DNA of 64,000 nucleotides from UBA2357 sp002344625 (lineage in GTDB: Bacteria; Pseudomonadota; Gammaproteobacteria; Burkholderiales; Rhodocyclaceae), in the NCBI GenBank assembly GCA_937995335.1, contig CALKIH010000029.1, positions 1 to 64,000 of the forward strand. The letters are read 5' to 3'. A program made the position numbers and the translations under genes. Below, piece after piece: positions 24,536 to 34,309 of the stretch. The notes beneath the pieces were generated by a model. The model was given only the letters and a program-made list of their open reading frames with translations. It did no database searches and was not told the origin of the DNA. Position 1 is the stretch's first letter, and every line of letters begins with the position of its first letter.

Positions 24536-27500
24536 TCACGCCGCCACCGGATCAGCCAGTCGCAACGCCTCTTCAATATCGACTTCGACCACCCTAGACA
24601 CGCCTTGCTCCTGCATCGTCACCCCCACCAGTTGCTGCGCGATCTCCATCGTGATCTTGCTGTGACTGATGAACACGAACTGCGTCTGCGACGACATGCG
24701 CTTGACCATCTGACAGTATCGCTCAGTATTTGCGTCGTCCAAAGGCGCATCGACCTCGTCGAGCATGCAGAACGGCGCCGGGTTGAGCTGAAACATCGCG
24801 AACACCAGTGCAATCGCGGTCAGGGCCTTTTCACCACCGGACAGCAAGTGGATCGAGGTGTTCTTCTTGCCCGGCGGCTGCGCCACGATCTGGATTCCGG
24901 CGTCGAGGATCTCATCGCCGGTCAGGACCAGACCCGCCTGCCCGCCGCCGAACAACTGGGGGAAAAGCGTGCTGAAATGCTGGGTTACGGTATCGTAAGT
25001 TTCCTGCAGTTGTTCGCGCGTCTCGCGATCGATACGCCTGATGGCATCTTCGAGGGTCAGGATCGCCTGCATCAGATCGTCATACTGCGCGTCGAGGTAC
25101 TGCTTGCGCTCCTGCGAGGTCTTGAGTTCGTCGAGCGCGGCCAGATTGACCTGGCCAAGCTCCGCAAGTTCGCGCGCCAGCCTGGCGACATCGCGCTGCA
25201 GCGCCGTTTCCTTGAGATCCGCTGTCACCAACGGTAACAATATGGCTTCGTCGGCATTCGCTTCGAGCAGGCGTTCGGCAAACTGCTGGGCGGCGAGCTC
25301 GGACGCCTGCATCGACAGGCGCAACTCGCCGACCCGTGCCCGCGCCGGTGCCGCCTGTTGCTCGGTCGCCAGCCTGAGCTCTTCGGTCTCGCGCAGACTC
25401 GCCGCCGCCTGCTCCTGAGCATCGCGGCAAATGGCCAGGGCGGCTTCGCGGGACTGGCGCAACTGCAGCGCCTCCTGCAGTGCAGCCGCGCTGCGGTTGG
25501 TGGCGCTTGCTTCGAGCTCCTGTTCGCGCTGCGCGGATTCATCATCGATGCGCGCGAGCTGGTCGCCCGCCAACTGCAGGTTGCGCACGATGTCTTCCAG
25601 CTTGGCGCCGCATTCGCGCTCCGAAAAACGGGCTTCCTGCAACTCTCTCGCCACGCCCTGCTCCAGCGCGCGCGCATCGCGCAGCTGCCGCTCGTGCTCG
25701 ATGAACATCTCGGTGGCGGCATCGAAGCGCTCGCGCTGCAGTTCGGCCAGTTCCGCGCAACGGGCGCGTTCGGTCTCGGCGCGGGCAAGGTGTTCGCGCT
25801 CGACCGCCTCGAGCCGCGCCAGATCTTCGAGATCGCCCGCCAGGCGCGCGCTGCGCTCCTCGAAACGCTGATGCGCCTGAGTGAGTTTCAGATGGTGCAC
25901 CTCTTCGTCATGAAACTGCTGCTGGGCGAGCTGGAGTTCCCGCCGGGTCGCCGTACTCCGCTCCTGGAGATCGTGGGCATGGGCCTCGGCGCCGAGCAAT
26001 GCCGCATGCGCCGCATGCGCCTCGTCGTCGAGCGCTCCCAGGCTCTCGGCAAGCGCGTCGATTTCGCGCTGCCGCTCCATCACGCCGTGGGTGCGATCGT
26101 CTGCGGCGAAGTGCACCAGGCTGTGGCGGGTCAGCACCTGGCCGTGCTTGTTGACCAGCCTCACGCCTTCGTCCAGCGAACCGCGGCGGTCGACCCAGTC
26201 CTCCAGCGACTCGACCGCAAAGCAGCGCTCGAAGCATTCGGCCAGCACCGCGCGCAGGGCGGGTTCGGCAAGCGTGAGCTTTTCCAGCAACGCCATGCTC
26301 CCGGCCGGGATGGCGTCGAACTGCGAACGAACCGCGACGGCGTCGGAAGGCAGTATCAACGCCAGCGAGTCGGGCGGCGCGTCGTCGAGCAAGGCCACTG
26401 TGGCTGCACCGAGATCCCCGGTCAAGGCGGCAAGATGCTCCCGCAGAACCGCCTCGATCGCGCGCTCCCACCCCGGCTCGACCTGAATCGATTTCCAGAG
26501 GGGCGCGAGATCGTCGAGACGATGGCGCTTGAGCCAGTCGCCCAGGCGTCCCTGGCGCTGGGTGCGCGACTGGACTTGCACCAGTGCGTCGCGACGCGCA
26601 CGCAATTCGGTCAGCTTGCGCTGAGCGCGGCGTTCCTGTTCGAGCGCTGCCTTGAGCACGCCTTGCGCATCCGGCAGGCGTTGCTGGAGGGATGCAAGCG
26701 TGTCCTGCAGTCCGTCGAGTTGCGTCTGCAGCGACTGGATGCGCTCTTCGGACTGTGCCAACGCCAGTTCGTCCGGGCCGCTCAGCGTGCCGCGTTCGCT
26801 GTCGAGCCGGTCGCGCCGCTGGGCCAACGCTTCGAGCGCGCGCAACGCGCTGGCACGGTTCGCGTCCTCGACCCGCAACTGCTGCTCGGTCTGAGAGACC
26901 TCGCGCCGCGCCGCCGCGACGGTTGCCTCTGACGCCTGCCGGGCCGTTTCTGCCGCCGGAACGGTATCGGCCAGCTCGTCATGCCGAGCCTCGGCCTGCG
27001 CCACCCGCATCCGGGCATTGTCGAGCAACGCGTCCCACCGGGCCTGGTCGGCCTCGCCTGCGTTCTGCCGCGACGCCCAGTGCTGGCGTTCTCGCTCCAA
27101 TTCGTCGATCCGGCCCAGCAAACGCTTGCGCGTGTCGCCCAGATGCTTGAGTTCGGATTCTAGACGGCTGACTTCGGCACTGGCCGCAAACAGGTCGGTC
27201 TGTGCGCCATGGGTAGACTCGGAGGCCGCGAAATGCGCTTCGCGCGCCGCTTCGACCGCCGATTCCAGCGATTGCAGGCGCGCACTATCCGCCTCCATGC
27301 GCGTGGACAGGGTGCCGAGTTCGGCCAGCAACCGGTCGCGCTCGGACAAGGCCTCGTTGCGCTTCAGCAGCCACAGGAGCTGCTGACGCTCGGCATGCGC
27401 CGCGCTCAGGGTTTGAAAGCGCGCCGCGACCGCAGCCTGAACCTCGAGCCGCTCGACCCGCTGGCCGAGTTCCAGGCGGATGTCGTCGAGGCGCGCGAGG

Positions 27501-28069
27501 TTGTCGCGGGCGTCGGACAGCCTGCCCTCGGTCTCCTTGCGCCGCTCCCGGTATTTGGTGACACCCGCCGCTTCTTCCAGGAAGCCGCGTATTTCTTCGG
27601 GCCGGGCTTCGATGATGCGCGAGATCATGCCTTGTTCGATGATCGCGTAGGCGCGCGGGCCGAGGCCGGTGCCCAGGAACAGGTCGATCACGTCCTTGCG
27701 CCGGACTTGCGTGCCGTTGATGTAATAGGTGGAGTCGCCGCTGCGGTCGAGTACCCGCTTGACCGCGAGTTCGGCATAGCGCGACCACTGGCCGGCCGCC
27801 TTGCCTTCGGCGTTGTCGAACACGAGTTCGACGCTGGCGCGTGAAACCGGCTTGCGGGTCGTCGAGCCGTTGAAGATGACGTCCTGCATCGACTCGCCGC
27901 GCAGCGCGCTGGCACGCGTTTCTCCGAGCACCCAGCGTACCGCGTCGATGATGTTTGATTTGCCGCAGCCGTTCGGCCCGACGACGCCGACGAGATGGCC
28001 GGGTGTGAGAACCGTGGTGGGATCGACGAATGTCTTGAAACCGGCGAGTTTGAGCTTGGAAAGACGCAC
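24536..28069 (-). CDS. smc: Chromosome segregation ATPase SMC
   Basis: About 1177 residues. The N-terminal ATPase head has Walker A GPNGCGKSN in the first 40 residues; two long coiled coils flank a hinge near the middle (about residues 510-660). The C-terminal head has the signature LLSGGEKALTAIALVFAMF and Walker B FCMLDEVDAPLDDAN. SMC dimers organise and segregate the chromosome, normally with ScpAB (not in this window). The GTG at 28069 is chosen because it gives the family start VRLSKLKLAGFKTFVDP; an ATG at 28108 would add 13 non-conserved residues and overlap the divergent dapC promoter area. Confidence 0.95.
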   Translation of the reverse strand: MRLSKLKLAGFKTFVDPTTVLTPGHLVGVVGPNGCGKSNIIDAVRWVLGETRASALRGESMQDVIFNGSTTRKPVSRASVELVFDNAEGKAAGQWSRYAELAVKRVLDRSGDSTYYINGTQVRRKDVIDLFLGTGLGPRAYAIIEQGMISRIIEARPEEIRGFLEEAAGVTKYRERRKETEGRLSDARDNLARLDDIRLELGQRVERLEVQAAVAARFQTLSAAHAERQQLLWLLKRNEALSERDRLLAELGTLSTRMEADSARLQSLESAVEAAREAHFAASESTHGAQTDLFAASAEVSRLESELKHLGDTRKRLLGRIDELERERQHWASRQNAGEADQARWDALLDNARMRVAQAEARHDELADTVPAAETARQASEATVAAARREVSQTEQQLRVEDANRASALRALEALAQRRDRLDSERGTLSGPDELALAQSEERIQSLQTQLDGLQDTLASLQQRLPDAQGVLKAALEQERRAQRKLTELRARRDALVQVQSRTQRQGRLGDWLKRHRLDDLAPLWKSIQVEPGWERAIEAVLREHLAALTGDLGAATVALLDDAPPDSLALILPSDAVAVRSQFDAIPAGSMALLEKLTLAEPALRAVLAECFERCFAVESLEDWVDRRGSLDEGVRLVNKHGQVLTRHSLVHFAADDRTHGVMERQREIDALAESLGALDDEAHAAHAALLGAEAHAHDLQERSTATRRELQLAQQQFHDEEVHHLKLTQAHQRFEERSARLAGDLEDLARLEAVEREHLARAETERARCAELAELQRERFDAATEMFIEHERQLRDARALEQGVARELQEARFSERECGAKLEDIVRNLQLAGDQLARIDDESAQREQELEASATNRSAAALQEALQLRQSREAALAICRDAQEQAAASLRETEELRLATEQQAAPARARVGELRLSMQASELAAQQFAERLLEANADEAILLPLVTADLKETALQRDVARLARELAELGQVNLAALDELKTSQERKQYLDAQYDDLMQAILTLEDAIRRIDRETREQLQETYDTVTQHFSTLFPQLFGGGQAGLVLTGDEILDAGIQIVAQPPGKKNTSIHLLSGGEKALTAIALVFAMFQLNPAPFCMLDEVDAPLDDANTERYCQMVKRMSSQTQFVFISHSKITMEIAQQLVGVTMQEQGVSRVVEVDIEEALRLADPVAA

Positions 28070-28154
28070 GTCAGTACTTCTGGGTCGGGGCTGCGAATTG
28101 CGCGGCATGATACCATCTGACGCCGACGGGCCGACAAGCCCGCAATCTTTTGTT

Positions 28155-29363
28155 ATGCGTATTCGATCCAGCGTGAATCCAGATCTCGACCGACTCCAGA
28201 GTTATCCCTTCGAAAAACTCCGAACGCTGTTCCAAGGGCTGATTGCGCCACCCGATTATCCCCTCGTCAGATTGTCGATCGGTGAACCGCAGCATCCAAC
28301 CCCGGCTTTCATCGAGCAGGCGTTGACGGACAATGTCGATGGCTTGTCGATCTATCCGACCACCCAGGGCACCGATGCATTGCGCGCGGCCATCGCGGCC
28401 TGGCTGGAGCGGCGGTACGGCTTCGCCGGTATCGACCCGAACTCGCAAGTGCTGCCGGTAAACGGTTCGCGCGAGGCTTTGTTCGCGATCGCCCAGTGTG
28501 TCATCGATCGCACGGCAGACGCGAACGTGCTTTCGCCCAATCCGTTCTACCAGATCTACGAGGGCGCGGCCCTCCTCGCCGGCGCCAATCCGGTCTTCGT
28601 CGACAATCGCCCCGAAAACGGATTCGCGTCGGACCTCGCCAGCATCCCCGAGCAGGTCTGGCGGGACATGCAGTTGGCCTATGTCTGCTCGCCGGGCAAC
28701 CCTACCGGACGGGTCATGAGCCTCGACGAATGGGCGGCGCTGTTCGCGCTGTCGGATCGTCACGATTTCGTGATCGCCGCCGACGAGTGCTACTCCGAAA
28801 TCTACTTCGACGAAGAGGCCCCGCCGCTCGGGGCGCTCGAAGCCGCCAGGCAACTCGGGCGCGGCGATTTTCGCAATCTGGTCGTGTTCTCGAGCCTGTC
28901 GAAGCGCTCCAACGTGCCGGGCATGCGCTCGGGTTTCGTCGCGGGCGATGCGGCCGTTCTCAAGGCATTCCTGCGTTATCGCACCTATCATGGGTGCGCG
29001 ATGAGCGTCGCCGTCCAAGCCGCCTCGGCGGCCGCGTGGTCCGACGAAACGCATGTGATCGAAAACCGGCGCCTGTATCGCGAAAAATTCGAGCAGGTGA
29101 TGCCGATTCTCGCGCCATGGCTCAAGTTCGAACGCCCTGATGCCGGTTTCTACCTGTGGGCGCGAACACCGATCGGGGATACCGAATTCGCTCGGCAATT
29201 GCAGGCTACCTATAATGTAACCGTTCTTCCCGGCAGCTTCCTTGCGCGCGAAGGCGCGAACGGCAATCCCGGCCAGGGTTTCGTGCGTATCGCGCTGGTC
29301 GCGGAGACGGCCGAATGCGTCGAAGCGGCCGAACGGATCGCCGCGTTTTGCCGGACCTTGTAA
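28155..29363 (+). CDS. dapC: Succinyldiaminopimelate aminotransferase DapC
   Basis: This PLP-dependent class I/II aminotransferase acts in the succinylase branch of diaminopimelate/lysine synthesis and converts N-succinyl-2-amino-6-ketopimelate to N-succinyl-LL-diaminopimelate. Visible motifs: LSIGEPQHPTP, YVCSPGNPTGRVM, the PLP lysine in FSSLSKRSNVPGMRSGF and RIALVAETAECVEAA. Length 402 residues from the ATG at 28155; a GTG at 28173 would give the family-typical start NPDLDRLQSYPFEKL and may be the true one. Neither has a clear ribosome site. Divergent from smc; dapD and dapE follow on the same strand. Confidence 0.92.
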   Translation: MRIRSSVNPDLDRLQSYPFEKLRTLFQGLIAPPDYPLVRLSIGEPQHPTPAFIEQALTDNVDGLSIYPTTQGTDALRAAIAAWLERRYGFAGIDPNSQVLPVNGSREALFAIAQCVIDRTADANVLSPNPFYQIYEGAALLAGANPVFVDNRPENGFASDLASIPEQVWRDMQLAYVCSPGNPTGRVMSLDEWAALFALSDRHDFVIAADECYSEIYFDEEAPPLGALEAARQLGRGDFRNLVVFSSLSKRSNVPGMRSGFVAGDAAVLKAFLRYRTYHGCAMSVAVQAASAAAWSDETHVIENRRLYREKFEQVMPILAPWLKFERPDAGFYLWARTPIGDTEFARQLQATYNVTVLPGSFLAREGANGNPGQGFVRIALVAETAECVEAAERIAAFCRTL

Positions 29364-29491
29364 TCGGGCGGCGATCACCCTTCTTGGCTTGACGTAACGA
29401 AGACCTGCCCGATGGTCGTTTGCCCCCATCGCCGGGATGTGCCGGGCTGCGGCGTCCAACAATCACCTTTCACCGACTTTATGGAATACCC

Positions 29492-30313
29492 ATGCAAGAA
29501 CTACAGAAAATCATTGATGAAGCTTTTGAAAACCGCGCCAACCTTTCGCCCGCGTCGGCGCCGGTCATCGTGCGTGATGCCGTCGAGTCGGTCATTGCCG
29601 GGCTCGACGCTGGCCAGTTGCGCGTAGCACAAAAGATCGATGGCCAGTGGGTCGTCAATCAGTGGATCAAGAAAGCCGTCCTGATTTCGTTCCGGCTGGC
29701 CGACAATCAGGTGATGCCGGGGGGCGCGACCCAGTATTTCGACAAGGTGCCGACCAAGTTCGGCGACTACACGCCCGAACAGTTCCGCGAGGGCGGGTTC
29801 CGGGTCGTACCGCCGGCCGTCGCCCGCAAGGGTAGTTTCGTCGCGCGCAACGTCGTGCTGATGCCCTCGTACGTTAACATCGGCGCCTATGTCGATGAAG
29901 GCAGCATGGTCGACACTTGGGCAACGGTCGGCTCGTGCGCGCAGATCGGCAAGAACGTGCATCTGTCGGGCGGCGTCGGCATCGGCGGCGTGCTGGAGCC
30001 GGTGCAGGCGGGCCCGGTGATCATCGAGGACAACGTGTTCGTCGGTGCCCGTTCGGAAGTCGTCGAGGGCGTGATCATCGAAGAAAACGCGGTGTTGTCG
30101 ATGGGGGTCTATATCGGGCAGAGCACCCGCATCTACGACCGCGAAACGGGCGAGATACACTATGGCCGAGTCCCTTCGGGCGCGGTGGTGGTGCCGGGAA
30201 GCCTGCCGTCGGCGGACGGCAAGTACAGCCTGTATTGTGCGGTCATCGTGAAGCGGGTCGACGCGCAGACGCGCGCCAAGACCGGCATCAACGAGCTGTT
30301 GCGTGGCGCCTGA
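29492..30313 (+). CDS. dapD: Tetrahydrodipicolinate N-succinyltransferase DapD
   Basis: This 273-residue trimeric left-handed beta-helix enzyme transfers succinyl from succinyl-CoA to tetrahydrodipicolinate. Hexapeptide repeats fill residues 100-240 (VVLMPSYVNIGAYVDEGSMV, GGVGIGGVLEPVQAGPVI, IIEENAVLSMGVYIGQSTR). The ATG at 29492 gives the standard MQELQKIIDEAFENR start. Length normal. It follows dapC by about 130 nt and is the step immediately before DapC in the pathway. Confidence 0.97.
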   Translation: MQELQKIIDEAFENRANLSPASAPVIVRDAVESVIAGLDAGQLRVAQKIDGQWVVNQWIKKAVLISFRLADNQVMPGGATQYFDKVPTKFGDYTPEQFREGGFRVVPPAVARKGSFVARNVVLMPSYVNIGAYVDEGSMVDTWATVGSCAQIGKNVHLSGGVGIGGVLEPVQAGPVIIEDNVFVGARSEVVEGVIIEENAVLSMGVYIGQSTRIYDRETGEIHYGRVPSGAVVVPGSLPSADGKYSLYCAVIVKRVDAQTRAKTGINELLRGA

Positions 30314-30394
30314 ACCAGGACCTGCACGCGCGAGTGGCGCCGCCGAGGGGGCCGCTCGCATGAACCTGTATGACCGGAGCGGAGAATCATCGCA

Positions 30395-31579
30395 ATGATA
30401 TTCGACAAGCTGTTCCAGTTGATGGCCGAGAAGCAGGCGTCGGATCTTTTCATCACCGCAGGTGCCCCGATCCATATCAAGATCCAGGGCCATACCATGC
30501 CGATCAATCAGCAGGTCATGGAACCTCCGATGATCGAGCGCATGGTCTACGAGATGATGAAGCCCGAGCAGATCGCCCAGTTCGAGCGCGACAAGGAGCT
30601 CAACCTCTCGCATGGCGTCAAGACGCTCGGCAACTTCCGGATCAACGTGTTCTGGCAGCGCAACAGCATCAGTTCGGTCGTACGCTTCATTCAGGGCGAC
30701 ATCCCCAGCCTCGACAGCCTAGGGCTGCCGGTCGTGCTTTCCGAGGTCGTCATGGAAAAGCGCGGGCTGGTGCTAGTCGTCGGCTCGACCGGTTCGGGCA
30801 AGTCGACGACGCTCGCATCGATGATCGATCATCGCAACCGCAATCGGACCGGACACATTCTCACGGTCGAGGATCCGATCGAATACCTGTTCAAGCATCG
30901 CCGCTCGGTCGTCAACCAGCGTGAAGTCGGCATCGATACCCACAGTTGGCACGATGCGCTGCGAAATGCAATGCGTCAGGCGCCCGACTGCATCCTGATC
31001 GGCGAGATCCGGGATCGCGAGACGATGCAGGCCGCGCTCGCCTACGCGCAAACCGGCCACCTTTGCCTTGCCACGCTGCACGCCAACAACGCCTACCACG
31101 CGCTCAATCGGATCGTCAACTTCTTTCCGCTCGAGAACCGCTCGCTGCTCTATCTCGATCTTGCGGTCGCGCTCAAGTGCATACTTTCGCAACGCCTGGC
31201 CCGCAAGCCCGACGGCAAGCGCACACCGTCGGTAGAGATCCTGATGAATACCCGGCACATCTCGGAGCTGATCCAGCGCGGTGAGCTCAACGAAATCAAG
31301 GAGGCGATGGAACAAAGCCTCGCACCGGGATCGCAGACTTTCGAGCAAGACTTGTTTCGTCTCTATCACGAGAAGGTCATCACGATGGACGAAGCGCTTG
31401 CCAATGCCGATTCGCCCACCAACCTCGCCTGGCTCATCAACAACGCCCAGTTCGACGCCCCCGCCGCGGAGACTCACAAGAAAAACAACCCGATCGCCGC
31501 CGACTTCGAGAGCACCGAACCGGATGGCGCGTCGTTTCGCGAGTTCTCCCTGCACCTGGCCGACGACTCGGGTACCTGA
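30395..31579 (+). CDS. pilU: Type IV pilus retraction ATPase PilU
   Basis: This 394-residue PilT/PilU secretion ATPase has Walker A GSTGSGKST (130-138), the Asp box (VEDPIEYLF), Walker B CILIGEIRDRETM and the His box (GHLCLATLHAN). The long C-terminal tail and the N-terminal MIFDKLFQLMAEKQASDLFI favour PilU over PilT. PilU assists PilT in pilus retraction at the inner-membrane base. No other pilus gene is nearby; it sits between dapD and dapE, all on the same strand, so it may be co-transcribed with lysine genes. Confidence 0.92.
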   Translation: MIFDKLFQLMAEKQASDLFITAGAPIHIKIQGHTMPINQQVMEPPMIERMVYEMMKPEQIAQFERDKELNLSHGVKTLGNFRINVFWQRNSISSVVRFIQGDIPSLDSLGLPVVLSEVVMEKRGLVLVVGSTGSGKSTTLASMIDHRNRNRTGHILTVEDPIEYLFKHRRSVVNQREVGIDTHSWHDALRNAMRQAPDCILIGEIRDRETMQAALAYAQTGHLCLATLHANNAYHALNRIVNFFPLENRSLLYLDLAVALKCILSQRLARKPDGKRTPSVEILMNTRHISELIQRGELNEIKEAMEQSLAPGSQTFEQDLFRLYHEKVITMDEALANADSPTNLAWLINNAQFDAPAAETHKKNNPIAADFESTEPDGASFREFSLHLADDSGT

Positions 31580-31612
31580 GGCGCCCCGCCCCCCATTCAA
31601 ACCTTCTTCCAC

Positions 31613-32767
31613 ATGAATTCGCCAGCAGACTGCCCAACCCTCGCACTTGCCCGAGCCCTGATCGCCCGGCCGTCGGTCACCCCCGAAGACGCCGGCTGCC
31701 TCGAATTGCTGGGCGCCCGTCTGGCGCCGCTCGGATTCACGCTCGAACGGATCGACCTGGGCGGAACCAGCAATCTCTGGGCGCGCCGGGGCAACACCGC
31801 ACCGGTGCTGTGCTTCGCCGGCCACACCGACGTGGTGCCGACCGGTCCCCTCGACGCATGGGCCTCTGCGCCGTTTGAGCCGACCGTGCGCGATGGCATG
31901 TTGTTCGGCCGCGGCGCTGCCGACATGAAGACCTCGCTCGCAGCCTTCGTGACCGCGATCGAGCGCTTTGTCACACGCGAACCCGGCCATGCCGGCTCGA
32001 TCGCGTTGTTGCTGACCTCCGACGAGGAAGGCGATGCGGCCAATGGCACGATCAAGGTCGTCGAAGCGCTTGCCGCGCGCGGCGAGCAGCTCGACTATTG
32101 CGTGGTCGGCGAACCTACCTCGGTCAGCACGCTTGGCGACATGATCAAGAACGGTCGCCGCGGATCGCTTTCGGGCACACTCTCGGTCAAGGGCCTGCAA
32201 GGCCACGTGGCCTATCCACAGCTTGCCCGCAACCCGATTCACGAGTTCGCGCCAGCCTTGGCCGAACTCACCGCGATCCGTTGGGACGAAGGCAACGCGT
32301 TCTTCCCGCCCACCACCTTCCAGGTCTCCAACATTCGCGCTGGAACCGGTGCCAACAACGTCATTCCGGGCGAATGTACGCTGTCGTTCAATTTCCGTTT
32401 CGCGTCGGTCACCACGGCCGATGCGCTCAAGGCCCGGACCGAAGAAGTCCTGGCCCGCCATGGGCTCGACTACAGCGTGAGCTGGCATCTGTCCGGCAAT
32501 CCCTATCTGACCGGGCGCGGCAAGCTGGTCGCAGCGCTCTCGGACGCCATCCGGGCGGAGCTCGGGGTCGAGGCAGAGCTCTCGACCACCGGAGGCACTT
32601 CGGACGGGCGTTTCATCGCGTCGATATGCGCCGAGGTGGTCGAATTCGGTCCGGTGAACGCCACCATCCACAAGATCGACGAATGTGTTTCGATCGATGC
32701 GATCGAACCTCTTTCAAACGTTTACGAAGCGACGCTCGCACGCCTGCTCGGGCGACAACAGGACTGA
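31613..32767 (+). CDS. dapE: Succinyl-diaminopimelate desuccinylase DapE
   Basis: This 384-residue M20-family zinc hydrolase releases succinate from N-succinyl-LL-diaminopimelate. Metal-site motifs: FAGHTDVVPTG (His71, catalytic Asp73), FGRGAADMK (Asp104) and LLTSDEEGDA (catalytic Glu137-138). The dimerisation domain follows, then CVSIDAIEPLSNVYE with the last ligand region. With dapC and dapD it completes the succinylase branch except dapF/lysA, which are outside the window. The start lies 33 nt after pilU. Confidence 0.96.
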   Translation: MNSPADCPTLALARALIARPSVTPEDAGCLELLGARLAPLGFTLERIDLGGTSNLWARRGNTAPVLCFAGHTDVVPTGPLDAWASAPFEPTVRDGMLFGRGAADMKTSLAAFVTAIERFVTREPGHAGSIALLLTSDEEGDAANGTIKVVEALAARGEQLDYCVVGEPTSVSTLGDMIKNGRRGSLSGTLSVKGLQGHVAYPQLARNPIHEFAPALAELTAIRWDEGNAFFPPTTFQVSNIRAGTGANNVIPGECTLSFNFRFASVTTADALKARTEEVLARHGLDYSVSWHLSGNPYLTGRGKLVAALSDAIRAELGVEAELSTTGGTSDGRFIASICAEVVEFGPVNATIHKIDECVSIDAIEPLSNVYEATLARLLGRQQD

Positions 32768-32768
32768 C

Positions 32769-33746
32769 ATGAGCCACACCAACCACCAATGCGACCTCGA
32801 TGCCGACTGCGACCATCACGATTGCGGGCACCATGGCGATGACCATCATCACGATGGCGGACCGCTCGCCGAACTGGTGACGGTACGCGACTGGCTACGC
32901 TACGCGGTCACGCGTTTCAATCGAAATCGCGTGTTCTTCGGTCATGGCTGCACCAATGCGTTCGACGAGGCCGTATGGCTGCTGACGCATGCGCTGGCCA
33001 TTCCCGCCGATCGACTGGAACCCTTCATGGATGCCTGCATCCTCGGCGAGGAACGCGCGCCGTTGCTTGCGCTGATCGACCGCCGGGTCGACGAGCGCGT
33101 ACCGACCGCCTATCTGACCAACGAGGCGTGGTTGCACGGCTTCAAGTTCAAGGTCGACCCGCGCGTAATCATTCCGCGTTCGTTCTTTGCCGAACTGCTC
33201 GAAAACGGGTTCGCGCCCTGGGTGAACGATCCGGAACGGATCGCTTCCGCACTGGACCTGTGCTGCGGCTCGGGCTGTCTTGCCATCCTGATGGCCGACG
33301 CGTTTCCGGCGGCGCAGGTCGTTGCCGTCGACCTGTCGGAAGATGCATTGGCGGTCGCCCGCGACAACGTCGACGACTATGGCTTGAACGAACGTATCGA
33401 ACTGGTTCGCAGCGACCTGTTCGACGCGCTCGCGGAGCGTCGTTTCGACCTCATTATCAGCAATCCACCGTATGTGACCGCATCGGCAATGCAGGCCCTG
33501 CCACCGGAGTATCTGCATGAGCCTCGCATGGCACTAGCCGCCGGTGAGGATGGACTGGACATCGTCAGGCGGATATTGGCTCACGCGCGCGCGCACCTCA
33601 ATCCGGGCGGCCTGCTGGCCGTCGAGATCGGTCACAATCGTGCCATCGTGGAGTCGGCGTTCCCTGAGCTACCGTTCATATGGCTGACGGCCACCGGCGG
33701 CAGCGACATGGTTTTCATGCTGAGCGCGGAAGACCTCCCCGCCTGA
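32769..33746 (+). CDS. prmB: 50S ribosomal protein L3 glutamine methyltransferase PrmB, His-rich N-terminus
   Basis: This 325-residue HemK/PrmB-family N5-glutamine methyltransferase has the SAM-binding segment ALDLCCGSGCLAILMA and catalytic motif SNPPYV. The family helical start VTVRDWLRYAVTRFNR begins near residue 37. Odd feature: residues 1-30 are not family sequence but a metal-ligand-rich leader with 9 His, 8 Asp and 3 Cys (for example CDHHDCGHHGDDHHHD). The ATG at 32769 has AGGA upstream and starts one base after the dapE stop, so the leader is probably translated. Substrate (L3) is inferred from the PrmB subfamily. Confidence 0.93.
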   Translation: MSHTNHQCDLDADCDHHDCGHHGDDHHHDGGPLAELVTVRDWLRYAVTRFNRNRVFFGHGCTNAFDEAVWLLTHALAIPADRLEPFMDACILGEERAPLLALIDRRVDERVPTAYLTNEAWLHGFKFKVDPRVIIPRSFFAELLENGFAPWVNDPERIASALDLCCGSGCLAILMADAFPAAQVVAVDLSEDALAVARDNVDDYGLNERIELVRSDLFDALAERRFDLIISNPPYVTASAMQALPPEYLHEPRMALAAGEDGLDIVRRILAHARAHLNPGGLLAVEIGHNRAIVESAFPELPFIWLTATGGSDMVFMLSAEDLPA

Positions 33747-33850
33747 CGCGGAGGCTGCGCTCCGCACCGATCTTCAAGATTCTGCCGCGTTCCGGACAGT
33801 GCGATCCGAACGCTGCTTGATTGCGCGACACCACGCCGAGGGGTTTCATC

Positions 33851-34282
33851 ATGCATAGTGCGGCCACGATCCTGCTCATTGAGGACAATCCCGACGATGA
33901 GGCGCTGACCCTCAGGGCGATCAGCAAGAACGCGATCGGGAATCCGGTCGTGGTCGCGCGCGACGGCGTCGAGGCGGTCGATTATCTTTTCGGCGGCACT
34001 GCAACCGGCGACCAAGGCCTGCCGGCAATCGTGCTGCTCGACCTGAAACTGCCCCGAATCGACGGGCTCGAGGTGTTGCGGCGTATTCGTGCCGATGAGC
34101 GCACCGCCCTGCTGCCCGTCGTGATCCTCACGACATCGAGCGAGCCGCGGGACATCGAGCAGGCCTACCAGCTGGGGGCCAACAGCTACATTCGCAAACC
34201 GGTCGACTATCAGCAATTCGTGCAGACGGTCGCGGCGCTGGCCAGTTACTGGCTGTCGCTCAACGTGCCCGCCCAACGCTGA
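33851..34282 (+). CDS. Single-domain response regulator, Rcp1-like
   Basis: This 143-residue receiver domain without an output domain has an acidic pocket in ILLIEDNPDDEALT, the phospho-acceptor Asp64 in VLLDLKLPRIDG, Thr/Ser at ILTTSSE and Lys in SYIRKPVDYQQF. The insertion between strands 2 and 3 (YLFGGTATGDQGLP) is typical of Rcp1-type regulators that partner phytochrome or hybrid kinases. No kinase is adjacent. The ATG at 33851 has GAGGGG 7 nt upstream. Convergent with the glutathione peroxidase gene. Confidence 0.9.
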   Translation: MHSAATILLIEDNPDDEALTLRAISKNAIGNPVVVARDGVEAVDYLFGGTATGDQGLPAIVLLDLKLPRIDGLEVLRRIRADERTALLPVVILTTSSEPRDIEQAYQLGANSYIRKPVDYQQFVQTVAALASYWLSLNVPAQR

Positions 34283-34309
34283 AAACGGGCCGGCCGCATC
34301 AGGGGCCGC

